Source: Lachnospiraceae bacterium UBA4316
GTDB taxonomy: Bacteria; Bacillota; Clostridia; Lachnospirales; Lachnospiraceae
Reading direction: 5' to 3'
Length of the DNA stretch: 33,073 nt
NCBI GenBank assembly: GCA_002394535.1
Contig: DGUG01000051.1
Span: forward strand, 1 to 33,073
Part shown: in pieces, positions 24,357 through 32,037 of the stretch
Layout of the letters: each line of letters begins with the position of its first letter
How positions within the stretch are numbered: the stretch's first letter is position 1
Position numbers and translations under genes: made by a program
Notes under the pieces: generated by a model
The model's database searches: none
Seen by the model: only the letters and a program-made list of their open reading frames with translations
What the model was told of the DNA's origin: nothing

Positions 24357-25133
24357 ATTCATAAAAGGCGGGTACAGGCGAACATAGTATGTCTCTTCCA
24401 TTACATAAGGTGTCAGGTAAGGATCAAGTGCATATGCCTTCCCGTTTATCATAACCCGGCACCACTGCTGCTTCCATTGATTTTCATTGATATGCTGATA
24501 CGGAATCTGGAGCATATTAAGACACAGTCCCATAGCACGGGTAGAGCCTGCACAGTCGCATCCGTATGGAATTCTCATTCCGTTCGGATACTTGTCTACA
24601 TTTCCGAATACACCGCAGGGATCATTGTAATGAGCTCCGCTTGTCTTGTACCGAACTCCGGGATTGTAGTTAATCCTGTTGTAAATAGCGTTTGCAACGT
24701 AAGCCATCTGTCCGTACATATTATTCGGTGCCGCGGCTCTTGCTGCCACAACTATCGGATATGCCTCATCATATGCATTGTAAAATTCAGCCTCGGAACA
24801 CCCCTTGCGAAGGCTCTTTCTCTGATACAGAAGTTCCTTAGGAGTTATCTCGCCGATCCCGAGGGCATCCATGTTGTTGATGTAATATGCCGACGGAATA
24901 CGCCTTTCAAAAATCCCGTAATTCAAATAGTGATCTAAAAGTTTCTGTGCATTGTAACCGTATTTTGCTTTCAGATCAGGATAATAATTTGCATAAAATG
25001 TGGAGTCAAATCTTCTTCCTGTCTGAAGATAGAATATTTCCGCATGAGTATCGGTCGCTCCGAAAGGAATCGCGATACATACCGCAAGAGCAAGACAAAA
25101 TATTGTTTTTAATGCACCTTTTTTTAATCTCAT
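24354..25133 (-). CDS. Secreted transglutaminase-like protein lacking the usual histidine
   Basis: A 259-residue protein with a signal peptide (residues 1-31, ending THA). Residues 40-78 carry a repeat of the type FDSTFYANYYPDLKAKYGYN with LLDHYLNYGIFERR, seen in many clostridial secreted proteins. Residues 125-240 resemble a transglutaminase/cysteine-protease core: candidate C194 in GCDCAGSTRA, and VMINGKAYALDPY with D237. The histidine normally just before the conserved tryptophan is glutamine here (KQQWCRV, Q223). It may be an inactive binding version. AGAGGG precedes the ATG. It follows folA by 34 nt and probably belongs to that transcript. Confidence 0.7.
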   Translation of the reverse strand: MRLKKGALKTIFCLALAVCIAIPFGATDTHAEIFYLQTGRRFDSTFYANYYPDLKAKYGYNAQKLLDHYLNYGIFERRIPSAYYINNMDALGIGEITPKELLYQRKSLRKGCSEAEFYNAYDEAYPIVVAARAAAPNNMYGQMAYVANAIYNRINYNPGVRYKTSGAHYNDPCGVFGNVDKYPNGMRIPYGCDCAGSTRAMGLCLNMLQIPYQHINENQWKQQWCRVMINGKAYALDPYLTPYVMEETYYVRLYPPFMN

Positions 25134-25167
25134 TATGACACCCTCTGCTTCTCTTATTTGTGGCAGC

Positions 25168-25671
25168 TTACATAGGTTTAACCTTCAAATTACGATACTC
25201 CCTGAATGTGTATTCCACACTAAAACAGGTCATCTCCTCCGACTCTGCCACCATCTGCCAGTTTTCATTCTCTTCAAGATTCGGGAAATATGCATCCGAT
25301 TCATAGTTTTGATCTATCTTGGTGATTATCGCCGTATCACAATAATCGACATACGCGGCATAAACGCTTTCACCACCGATAATATATATATCGTCTGAAT
25401 CATAGGTTTTCAAAAGTTCTAACAGTTCCTTATCATCGTGCACAACAATGGCGTCCTTAACCTTATAGTCCTTGTCTCGGGACAGGATTATATTGGTCCT
25501 GTTCTTAAGCGGAAGACCCTGCGGAAAAGTCTCAAGAGTCTTGCGTCCCAAGACTACTACCTTTCCCGTAGTCTCGTTTCTGAACATCTTCTGATCGTTC
25601 GGAATCGATACAAGGAGCTTACCCTTATTTCCGATCGCCCAATTATTATCTACAGCTGCTATACATTTCAT
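25168..25671 (-). CDS. folA: Dihydrofolate reductase
   Basis: A 167-residue enzyme of normal length. Key motifs are MKCIAAVDNNWAIGNKGKLL at the N-terminus, with the substrate-loop WAIG, then VVLGRKTLETFP (NADPH site), IILSRD, and YIIGGESVYAAY (glycine pair of the cofactor fold). It reduces dihydrofolate to tetrahydrofolate with NADPH, regenerating the folate oxidised by ThyA. It begins 19 nt after thyA, a classic functional pair in one operon. Confidence 0.96.
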   Translation of the reverse strand: MKCIAAVDNNWAIGNKGKLLVSIPNDQKMFRNETTGKVVVLGRKTLETFPQGLPLKNRTNIILSRDKDYKVKDAIVVHDDKELLELLKTYDSDDIYIIGGESVYAAYVDYCDTAIITKIDQNYESDAYFPNLEENENWQMVAESEEMTCFSVEYTFREYRNLKVKPM

Positions 25672-25690
25672 ATAACTGACCTTCCTATCA

Positions 25691-26524
25691 TCATATCCCT
25701 AAATCAAATTTTAGCTGCGGGTTCTTCTCCTTTATCTCTTCCCGGGGATATCCCTCAACCTTAAAATCATTCACTTCAAGTTCCCAAAATGATTTTCCCT
25801 CCGGAAGCGTAATAACAGGACTGCATTCAATGCTTTTGCGCGAGAGCATCTCCTTTGCCTGTTCAATATGTCTGTCATATACCTGAACATTAGCGCAAAA
25901 CCATGTAAATCTTCCGGGAGTATATCCCAGATGATTGGCAACCGCTATAAGAAATGCCATATACTGCAGCTGGTTGATACATCCGGCCGTCAGAAAATCG
26001 GAGCTCCGCTGGAAAAGGCAGCAATCCAAATATGTCTCTCTGACATTCCAAACAGTCTGGTACGCGCAAGGCTTGAGCCCGTGCTTTTGTTTGAAATCAT
26101 CCTCCTGCCACATATTGATTATGTGACGTCTCCCGTCGGGATCATTTTTGATGTCGTTAATAAGATTTTCCGTCAGATTCCACTTTTTAACTGTAGCTCC
26201 GTAGCACTGACCAATAGTTCTGTCACCGATATCCCATTCATCCCACCATGTGATATTGTATTTATCACGAAGCAGATCAAGGTCATTGGACATATCCCTG
26301 TATATCCACAAAAGCTCTCCGATGGCTGATTTGATTGCAATGGGACGCAGGGTTATAAACGGAGACTCGCCCTTCGTAAGATCATATGTACACATCACAT
26401 GATTTATCGAAAGAGTATGTGCCGGTGTGCCGTCCGCATAACGAGGTCGAGGATTAACATCCATGGAGCCCTCATCCAGAATCCGCTCAACTATTTCCCT
26501 GAAGTAAATATCGCCTTTTGTCAT
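25691..26524 (-). CDS. thyA: Thymidylate synthase
   Basis: A 277-residue ThyA-type enzyme that methylates dUMP using methylene-tetrahydrofolate. The catalytic cysteine is C153 in LKPCAYQTVW. QRSSD (172-176) binds the phosphate, and GCINQLQY with N184 and FTWFCANVQVYDRH complete the active site. The residue after the catalytic cysteine is Ala rather than the His of the E. coli enzyme, so it belongs to a diverged subgroup. AAGGTGG precedes the ATG. Upstream is the hairpin element at 26556-26602 rather than an obvious promoter, so readthrough from the MBL gene is likely. Confidence 0.95.
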   Translation of the reverse strand: MTKGDIYFREIVERILDEGSMDVNPRPRYADGTPAHTLSINHVMCTYDLTKGESPFITLRPIAIKSAIGELLWIYRDMSNDLDLLRDKYNITWWDEWDIGDRTIGQCYGATVKKWNLTENLINDIKNDPDGRRHIINMWQEDDFKQKHGLKPCAYQTVWNVRETYLDCCLFQRSSDFLTAGCINQLQYMAFLIAVANHLGYTPGRFTWFCANVQVYDRHIEQAKEMLSRKSIECSPVITLPEGKSFWELEVNDFKVEGYPREEIKEKNPQLKFDLGI

Positions 26525-26555
26525 TTATAATCCACCTTTTGATCTACAACCAACA

Positions 26556-26602
26556 CCGACTTCGTCGGCGTCGCCGCGTCACGATTGCCTAGCAATCGTG
26601 AC
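26556..26602 (-). repeat. Paired triloop hairpins between the MBL gene and thyA
   Basis: Arms GTCACGATTGC and GCAATCGTGAC around CTA (26578-26602) form a perfect 11-bp stem, starting 1 nt after the MBL stop. A second hairpin, CCGAC/GTCGG around TTC (26556-26568), follows. No T-run comes after either, so a REP-like or mRNA-protecting role fits better than termination. Confidence 0.65.
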
Positions 26603-26603
26603 A

Positions 26604-28211
26604 TTACCTATCCCACTTATCACACAGACTGTTGATCTGATCCGCAAACTTCGCCAGATCCTTGTTAGCTCCGCCTTCATTATGACTGATGACCGCAAGG
26701 AGCCTTTGTCCTGCAGCAACAAGTCTTTCGAATACAGTTGATGCAGCCCTTGTCTTCTTCTTGGCGCCTTCGATCTTAACCCCGGTGGTCTCCTCAATGA
26801 ACTCATCCGCGATCAGATCGTAACTTGTTCCGGAGAAGGGCGCATAAGTATTGAACCCGTGCTCATCATGAAGGTACGCCGCAAAATCATCCGTTACGGT
26901 ATCGTCGCCGTGGACTATAAATACCATCTTGGGATCATTCTTGAATCCTAACATCCACCTTGTAAGTCCGGCCTTATCCGCGTGACCCGATACACCCTCA
27001 AGCTTTGTGATTTTCGCCCTGACCTCGATCGTCTCTCCGAACAGATGAACCTCTTTGGCGCCTTCTACTAGAGAGCGCCCGAGAGTTCCCACCGCCTGAT
27101 AGCCGACAAACAGTATGGTACACTCCTCACGCCACAGATTGTGCTTTAAGTGGTGTCTGATTCTTCCGGCCTCGCACATTCCCGATGCGGATATAATAAC
27201 CTTGGGCTCAGTGTCAAAGTTAATAGCCTTCGACTCATCGCTTGTGATTGACAGATTAAGTCCCGTGAACACAAGCGGATTGATTCCGCGCCTTACAAGC
27301 GAGAGTGCATCTTCCGAAAAACACTCGCTGACATTTTTGTTAAACACGCCGGTTGCTTCAACAGCAAGAGGAGAATCTACATACACAGGAAAATCACCAA
27401 GATCGTCCAGCAGATGTCTCTCCTTGATCTGCCTGATATAATACAGTATCTCCTGGGTCCTTCCTACCGCAAATGAAGGAATGACAACATTTCCGCCTTT
27501 TGCAAAAGTATCCCTGATTATATTGGCCAGCTCTCCTGAATAATCAACTCTGCCCTTTGTATGAAGCCTGTCTCCGTATGTGGATTCGCAAAGCACATAA
27601 TCCGCTTCCTCAATCGTATCAAAATCCCTGATAAGCGGCTGATTGGTGTTACCGATATCGCCGGAGAACACGACTTTCCTGGTCACTCCGTCTTCTGTCA
27701 GCCATGCCTCTATGGCAGCCGATCCCAGAAGATGTCCCACATCCGTGAATCTTACGGAAAGTTCGTTACAAACCGTTACTTTATTTCCGTATTTAACCGG
27801 AACCAGGCATCGTATTGCCCCGTCCGCGTCTTCCATATTATAGAGGGGAACATACTCGTTGACCTCTGATGATCTCTTGGCTTTTCTGTTTCTCCACTCT
27901 GCTTCCGCCATCTGTATATGGGCACTGTCCCGAAGCATTATGCTGCACAGATCGGCAGTTGCCTCGGTTGCGTATATCTGACCCCGGAAGCCCTTTGCAT
28001 ACAGCAGGGGCAAGAGACCTGAGTGGTCAATATGTGCATGCGTCAGCAGTACATAATCAATCATCGCCGCATCCACAGGCATCGGTACATTCTCATACAG
28101 GTTAATTCCCTGCTCCATTCCGTAATCAACCAGAATGTGCTTATCCCCAACCTCCAGATAATGACAACTTCCGGTTACTTCATGGTCAGCGCCGACAAAT
28201 GTGATCTTCAT
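26604..28211 (-). CDS. Beta-CASP metallo-beta-lactamase protein (RNase-like)
   Basis: About 535 residues. The N-terminal metallo-beta-lactamase domain has zinc motif HAHIDHSG (58-65) and DVGHLLGSAAIE, then FSGDIGN. The beta-CASP domain (VVIPSFAVGRTQEILYYIRQ through ISASGMCEAGRIRHHLKHNL) and the final SGHADKAGLTRW motif are typical of the CPSF/Ysh1-like group. Family members process or degrade RNA. The start is taken as ATG at 28211 (MKITFVGADHEVTG), where the fold begins. A TTG at 28250 overlaps the amidase stop as TTGA but lacks a ribosome site. The last 50 residues are a basic helical extension. Confidence 0.9.
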   Translation of the reverse strand: MKITFVGADHEVTGSCHYLEVGDKHILVDYGMEQGINLYENVPMPVDAAMIDYVLLTHAHIDHSGLLPLLYAKGFRGQIYATEATADLCSIMLRDSAHIQMAEAEWRNRKAKRSSEVNEYVPLYNMEDADGAIRCLVPVKYGNKVTVCNELSVRFTDVGHLLGSAAIEAWLTEDGVTRKVVFSGDIGNTNQPLIRDFDTIEEADYVLCESTYGDRLHTKGRVDYSGELANIIRDTFAKGGNVVIPSFAVGRTQEILYYIRQIKERHLLDDLGDFPVYVDSPLAVEATGVFNKNVSECFSEDALSLVRRGINPLVFTGLNLSITSDESKAINFDTEPKVIISASGMCEAGRIRHHLKHNLWREECTILFVGYQAVGTLGRSLVEGAKEVHLFGETIEVRAKITKLEGVSGHADKAGLTRWMLGFKNDPKMVFIVHGDDTVTDDFAAYLHDEHGFNTYAPFSGTSYDLIADEFIEETTGVKIEGAKKKTRAASTVFERLVAAGQRLLAVISHNEGGANKDLAKFADQINSLCDKWDR

Positions 28212-28246
28212 AGAAAACTTTGCACCACCTTTCTTCTTCCTGATAA

Positions 28247-29680
28247 TCAATCCCTGTCGTAATCATCCGCCCAGTCAAAAACATCTCTGCGATTCTTTCT
28301 CCGCTTTTTCCTCCGCTTCTGCGTTGCGGCGGAAACCCCCAGAACAATCGCGACCGCAAGTGTAACTGTTCCGACAAGACCTGCGATTATCAAATATGTA
28401 TATGATTGTTTAACTTTAGATTCCGTGTTCTTATCTATGGCGTTTGCTATTGCGGACGTATCGACCGTAGGAATACTACCGCCTATCTCCCAGCTGTCAT
28501 CCTCGGTCTCAAACGGTTCCTTAAAGTAAATATCTTCATCAGTCTCTTCCGAGTCTTCATCTATGACCGCATTATCTTCTTCATCATCGGGTGCTTCTTC
28601 GTTGGCAACAAGATCTACGGAATTGCTCATTCCGTCAAGCTGGTAAACGTTGAAAACCTTCGCTGTTATCTTGCCCTCATAGCCCGGCTGGATATGGAAT
28701 GTCCCGGTCATCTTGCCGTTATTTCCGTCCCAAAGTTCCAGTTCCTCAAAAATCGTATCCTTTGTTACGTCCCCTGTCATCAGGCCGTAATACATCAGTT
28801 TACTTTCATCATCATAAGCATAAAGCGTAAAATCAACATCGCCCTTATTACTGTTATAACCGTTTATCTCAAGCCTTACACCTTCGGGCTCGGTTTCATC
28901 CGGCATGACCGGACTTTCCGGTTCTAATATTTCAACCGTCGGCTCAACACTGTCTTTTACAACATTTTTCTCAAGACCGTAGAACTTGGCTACAGCCGTC
29001 GCATCAAGCACTCCAAACCGCCTCCATGCGATATCGTTCTTGATCCTCTGGTAGTCCTTGTCGTTATCAAGGTATCCGTGTTCGAGTATGATCGTCGGTA
29101 TATCCGCCGTAACACCGTTCCTGATAAGCCCGTAATAGTCGCCCTTCTTACCTATACGTGTCTTGATATCCTTCTCGATGTTACCGTCTGCCACCCACTC
29201 GTCCATTATTTTTTCGGCAAGTGCGTGACCAACACCGTAATACCTTCCGTATGCCGAAGTGAATATCTCCGAACCGAAATAATTGTGATAGGCTGATGCA
29301 TTGTAATGAATAGAGATAATAACATCCGCACCGACAGACTGTGCATACTCCACACGTTGCGAGAGCGACATTTCCGCATCCCTGTCTCTTGTCAAATAAA
29401 CATTAACGTTTCCGTATTGGCTAAGCTCATCGTACATGGCGAGAGCGGTGATAAGAGTAATATTTTTTTCTTCAAGTCCGTGGTATTTGGCGCCGGAATT
29501 GGTCTCATCATCCCCTTCGGATTTTCCTCCGTGACCGGGATCTATGACCACAGTTACCGAATCTGCCGCCCGGACACTTCTACATGCCGGCACCAAAAAC
29601 ACACCGGCCATAAGCAGAAGGCCGATGAGCTTTCCGGCCAACACGACCGGCTTATTTATGTTTTTAAACCCGATAGTCAT
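28247..29680 (-). CDS. Secreted N-acetylmuramoyl-L-alanine amidase with C-terminal anchor
   Basis: A 477-residue protein. A signal peptide or anchor spans residues 10-38. The Amidase_3 domain (40-236) has zinc ligands H50 (DPGHGG), E70 or E71 (GLEEKN) and H125 (SIHYNAS), and catalytic E200 (IILEHGYLDN). It cleaves the amide between N-acetylmuramic acid and the stem peptide. A beta-rich domain (about 265-355) and an acidic linker follow. A second hydrophobic helix (about 427-450) and a basic tail (KRRKKRRKNRRDVF) suggest cell-surface tethering, unusual for CwlD-like enzymes. The predicted promoter puts transcription start only about 3 nt before the ATG, with no ribosome site visible. Confidence 0.88.
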   Translation of the reverse strand: MTIGFKNINKPVVLAGKLIGLLLMAGVFLVPACRSVRAADSVTVVIDPGHGGKSEGDDETNSGAKYHGLEEKNITLITALAMYDELSQYGNVNVYLTRDRDAEMSLSQRVEYAQSVGADVIISIHYNASAYHNYFGSEIFTSAYGRYYGVGHALAEKIMDEWVADGNIEKDIKTRIGKKGDYYGLIRNGVTADIPTIILEHGYLDNDKDYQRIKNDIAWRRFGVLDATAVAKFYGLEKNVVKDSVEPTVEILEPESPVMPDETEPEGVRLEINGYNSNKGDVDFTLYAYDDESKLMYYGLMTGDVTKDTIFEELELWDGNNGKMTGTFHIQPGYEGKITAKVFNVYQLDGMSNSVDLVANEEAPDDEEDNAVIDEDSEETDEDIYFKEPFETEDDSWEIGGSIPTVDTSAIANAIDKNTESKVKQSYTYLIIAGLVGTVTLAVAIVLGVSAATQKRRKKRRKNRRDVFDWADDYDRD

Positions 29681-29689
29681 ACAAGATAT

Positions 29690-29718
29690 AGTATAGCAGA
29701 ATCAAATCACAACTACAA
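29690..29718 (-). promoter_or_regulatory. Amidase promoter giving a nearly leaderless mRNA
   Basis: The minus-strand -35 TTGTAG (29713-29718) and -10 TATACT (29690-29695) have a 17-nt spacer. The predicted start, near 29683, is 3 nt before the ATG at 29680. Confidence 0.5.
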
Positions 29719-29727
29719 CGCTTTAGA

Positions 29728-29764
29728 TGTCAAAAGATGTCAAAAAAACCCGTCCCTTTTGACA
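29728..29764. repeat. TGTCAAAA repeats, direct and inverted
   Basis: TGTCAAAA occurs at 29728-29735 and 29738-29745, and its inverse TTTTGACA at 29757-29764. This could be a regulatory site for the amidase gene or part of the 3' end of the RNA gene upstream. Confidence 0.4.
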
Positions 29765-29768
29765 CAAA

Positions 29769-29810
29769 GTAAAAGCGGATGCCGATCTTTCAACCTGCAT
29801 CCGCCTTTAC
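29769..29810 (-). terminator. Intrinsic terminator of the structured RNA
   Basis: On the minus strand GCGGATGC and GCATCCGC form the core of a 14-bp stem with one mismatch and a 14-nt loop. TTTTACTTTG follows the core. No protein gene ends near it, so it must terminate a non-coding transcript. Confidence 0.85.
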
Positions 29811-30194
29811 ATTGAGACTGTATCCAATGGACTGTACCTCCGATCAACATCCCAAGTTCTACGATACTTATCTGTCACCTGACCCTTTTATCAGGATTTC
29901 GATGTTAATGGTTTCTCTATTCAGTTGTCACTCTACCGGAACTGCATTTTCATGATGCTTCTCTTATGTGCTCTCTGGCACCTGCATCTTCGCTTCACAT
30001 CGCGCTTTCCTTGTCGTAGATTCTTCTATCTCAATTCGTATCGTCTCATAAACCCGGGATTTCAAATTTCTTACACTATGTGTTTCATTCGAAATCTAAA
30101 ATTTATGTTTTAGGTGGTCCGTACCTCCTTTACTCGGATTTGAATCCTGTAATCGGTGGATTCATTCTCTTCGTTACCTCTGTTTGTTTTCTAT
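29769..30194 (-). ncRNA. Candidate structured non-coding RNA of about 430 nt
   Basis: No convincing protein frame covers this stretch on either strand. It lies between a perfect consensus promoter and an intrinsic terminator. Paired elements seen by eye on the minus strand: CTAAAA/TTTTAG with loop CATAAA; GATTTC/GAAATC enclosing ACAC/GTGT; GATGC/GCATC enclosing GTGC/GCAC; CAGTT/AACTG; and a 9-bp stem ATTAACATC/GATGTTGAT (29901-29909 with 29843-29851) enclosing CCTGA/TCAGG. Loops are rich in GA and A, as in folded RNAs. I looked for RNase P, tmRNA, SRP and 6S signatures and found none. It may belong to a known clostridial family, such as the raiA or other large RNAs, that I cannot recall in enough detail to test. 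Confidence 0.75.
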
Positions 30195-30200
30195 GGTTGT

Positions 30201-30229
30201 ATTATATAGCCCGTTTTGGTAATTGTCAA
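30201..30229 (-). promoter_or_regulatory. Perfect consensus promoter of the RNA gene
   Basis: The minus-strand -35 TTGACA (30224-30229), a 17-nt spacer and -10 TATAAT (30201-30206). The DNA upstream (30230-30290) is made of long A and T runs, like a UP element. This should be among the strongest promoters in the window. Confidence 0.9.
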
Positions 30230-30331
30230 TACAATTTTTAAAAATATTTTTATTTTTTTAAATATTATTTGCTAATGTTATGAATATTCTGACTATTATG
30301 TTACTATGCGCCGAATTTTCGCCCATTTTAA

Positions 30332-30358
30332 AGGGTGCCGGACTTAAACCGGCACCCT
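30332..30358 (-). terminator. Intrinsic terminator of the DHHW-SGNH-DUF4358 operon
   Basis: A perfect 10-bp stem, AGGGTGCCGG with CCGGCACCCT, and a 7-nt loop. On the minus strand it is followed by TTTAAAAT. It starts 17 nt after the DUF4358 stop. Confidence 0.85.
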
Positions 30359-30375
30359 GATATAACGAAAAAAGC

Positions 30376-30837
30376 CTACATATACTTACCGATTATCTTG
30401 CCTGCCTCATCCGGAGTATCGGAAACAGATAATACAGCATACTTTCCGTTTACCTTAATAACCGCAGCATTAAGTTTGGTAAGCTCGCCCGGAACATAAT
30501 CGGTAAAGCTTTCAATCTGTTCACTGACGCGAGTCTTAAGAACCTCTTCCGCTTTCTTTGCATCATCCTCGGTTGCACATTCAAGGACTACGATTTCTTC
30601 AGCCGTACCGCCGCTTCCTTCATATATGGCAGCCTTGGTAACATTGATTTCGGAAAAATTTAAGAACATTCCGGCAGTATCAAGATCAAGGGGCATCAAA
30701 GTATCCGCATAGGTTATCTGCTCGTTAAGCTCGTTTCCCAACGCATCCACATCAAAATCAGCCTTCTTGCCACCGCATGCCCCCAGGACAAATGCGGCAA
30801 CTACAGTTACAATCGTAAACAATTTCATCTTTCTCAT
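30376..30837 (-). CDS. DUF4358 lipoprotein
   Basis: A 153-residue lipoprotein: MRKMKLF, a hydrophobic run and lipobox LGAC with C21. The mature part matches DUF4358, seen in LNFSEINVTKAAIYEGSG, EEIVVLECATEDDAKKAEEV and VIKVNGKYAVLSVSDTPDEA. The function is unknown. DUF4358 proteins typically sit beside DHHW and SGNH genes, as here, 18 nt after the SGNH gene, so it is probably an extracytoplasmic accessory of that module. A strong terminator follows. Confidence 0.9.
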   Translation of the reverse strand: MRKMKLFTIVTVVAAFVLGACGGKKADFDVDALGNELNEQITYADTLMPLDLDTAGMFLNFSEINVTKAAIYEGSGGTAEEIVVLECATEDDAKKAEEVLKTRVSEQIESFTDYVPGELTKLNAAVIKVNGKYAVLSVSDTPDEAGKIIGKYM

Positions 30838-30855
30838 CTCTTAATCTCCTCACCT

Positions 30856-32037
30856 TTAATTAATTACAACTCCGTGCTCGCACAGATAATCTCTCCACAA
30901 CTTCATATACTCGGGTTTAAGGTGTATTCCGTCACTTGTCATTTCAGGTCTTAAGTTTCCTTCCTCATCCGAAAGAGAAGGTCCCGCATCAATGAAATAT
31001 GCCTTCTGCTCCTTGGCGAACTGCTCAAGTGCCGCATTCCTTGCGGCTATGTTTGCGTTGTTGTGAGCCTTGTCGGTATTTGATTTTTCTGCCGTAACCG
31101 GAAGTATCGCATGAACGAATATTATGGCTCTGGGCTCATATTCCCGGATCTTGGCGATAAGTTCGGCATATGTTTTCTCAAAATTTTCTTCCGTTCCGTA
31201 CCCCAGCTCGTTAAGTCCGACCTTGATATATACTTTTGTAAAAGCATCATACGGCATTGCTTCAAATATCGGAACCTTGCCGTTTTCGGTCTGAACAACG
31301 TTGGTTGTCTCATATTTATAAACATGAAACCCTGTAGCGCAATAATATGTTGCCGGTATGCCTGACCAGAATCCGAATCCCTGAAGTCTCGAATCCCCTA
31401 TAAACAGAGCATCGGTAAAATAGCTCTCATCTACAGTCGTGAACGGAATAGGATAGTCTGCAAGAGGGTCAAGTACTTCCGGGGTCTCATCGTCCCCGGC
31501 AAGCTCTATTTCATCCGAACTGCCCGCCTTTGTAATGGACTCCACGCCATCCGTGTCAGCAGATATGGTAAGACCATAATCGCTCTCATCTGCGCCTTCT
31601 TCCGGTTCTGGCTCTTCGATCTCCTCCGGCTCGGGCACTGGCTCAGTCTCCTCTGCACCGGCTATGGATATCGCTGATTCATCCGTTTCCGAAGTGTCCT
31701 CTGCCACCCCGTCCATCTCTTTTGCAAATACTATCGCATTTAATTCGGATATCGTTCTTCCCTCATCCCAGAGCGCCAGACCGATCCCTCCTGCCATAGC
31801 AAACAGGAGCGAGAAAATCATCGCGACCATTACCGATACGATCCTTATCACATGGAGTGCCTCCGCGTTTTCTTCCTTTTTAATCGTATCCTTCTTTTTT
31901 TCTTCTTTGGGATGTCCTTCTTTATCTTTCGGCGACTCTGTATTTCCGCTTACGTCACCGTTTGGAAAAATCTGCCTGATCTTCCGCTCTTTTGAATGAT
32001 TATCCATATTCTTGTCGGTATTATTATTTTTACTCAT
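30856..32037 (-). CDS. Membrane-anchored SGNH/GDSL hydrolase or acetyltransferase
   Basis: A 393-residue protein. Residues 1-60 are a charged cytoplasmic tail, 62-90 one membrane helix, and 110-190 an acidic, proline-rich disordered linker (PVPEPEEIEEPEPEEGADES). Residues 200-393 form the SGNH domain with S216 in GDSRLQG, N277 in VGLNELG, and D369 and H372 in SDGIHL. The catalytic domain is therefore extracellular, held off the membrane by the linker. SGNH enzymes beside DHHW proteins are thought to move acetyl groups on and off cell-wall or surface polysaccharide; the substrate here is not known. The start overlaps the DHHW stop as ATGA. Confidence 0.88.
   Translation of the reverse strand: MSKNNNTDKNMDNHSKERKIRQIFPNGDVSGNTESPKDKEGHPKEEKKKDTIKKEENAEALHVIRIVSVMVAMIFSLLFAMAGGIGLALWDEGRTISELNAIVFAKEMDGVAEDTSETDESAISIAGAEETEPVPEPEEIEEPEPEEGADESDYGLTISADTDGVESITKAGSSDEIELAGDDETPEVLDPLADYPIPFTTVDESYFTDALFIGDSRLQGFGFWSGIPATYYCATGFHVYKYETTNVVQTENGKVPIFEAMPYDAFTKVYIKVGLNELGYGTEENFEKTYAELIAKIREYEPRAIIFVHAILPVTAEKSNTDKAHNNANIAARNAALEQFAKEQKAYFIDAGPSLSDEEGNLRPEMTSDGIHLKPEYMKLWRDYLCEHGVVIN

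Noticed and set aside
29925..30113. Open frame of 62 codons on the plus strand inside the RNA gene region
   Set aside because: Composition is rich in Phe, Arg, Leu and Cys with no ribosome site or homology I recognise. It is antisense to a transcript with a perfect promoter and terminator.
30080..30194. T-loop-like GGATTCAAATCC near the 5' end of the RNA, suggesting a tRNA or tmRNA
   Set aside because: No acceptor stem, CCA end or tmRNA tag frame can be arranged around it, and a competing GAATCC/GGATTC stem uses the same bases.
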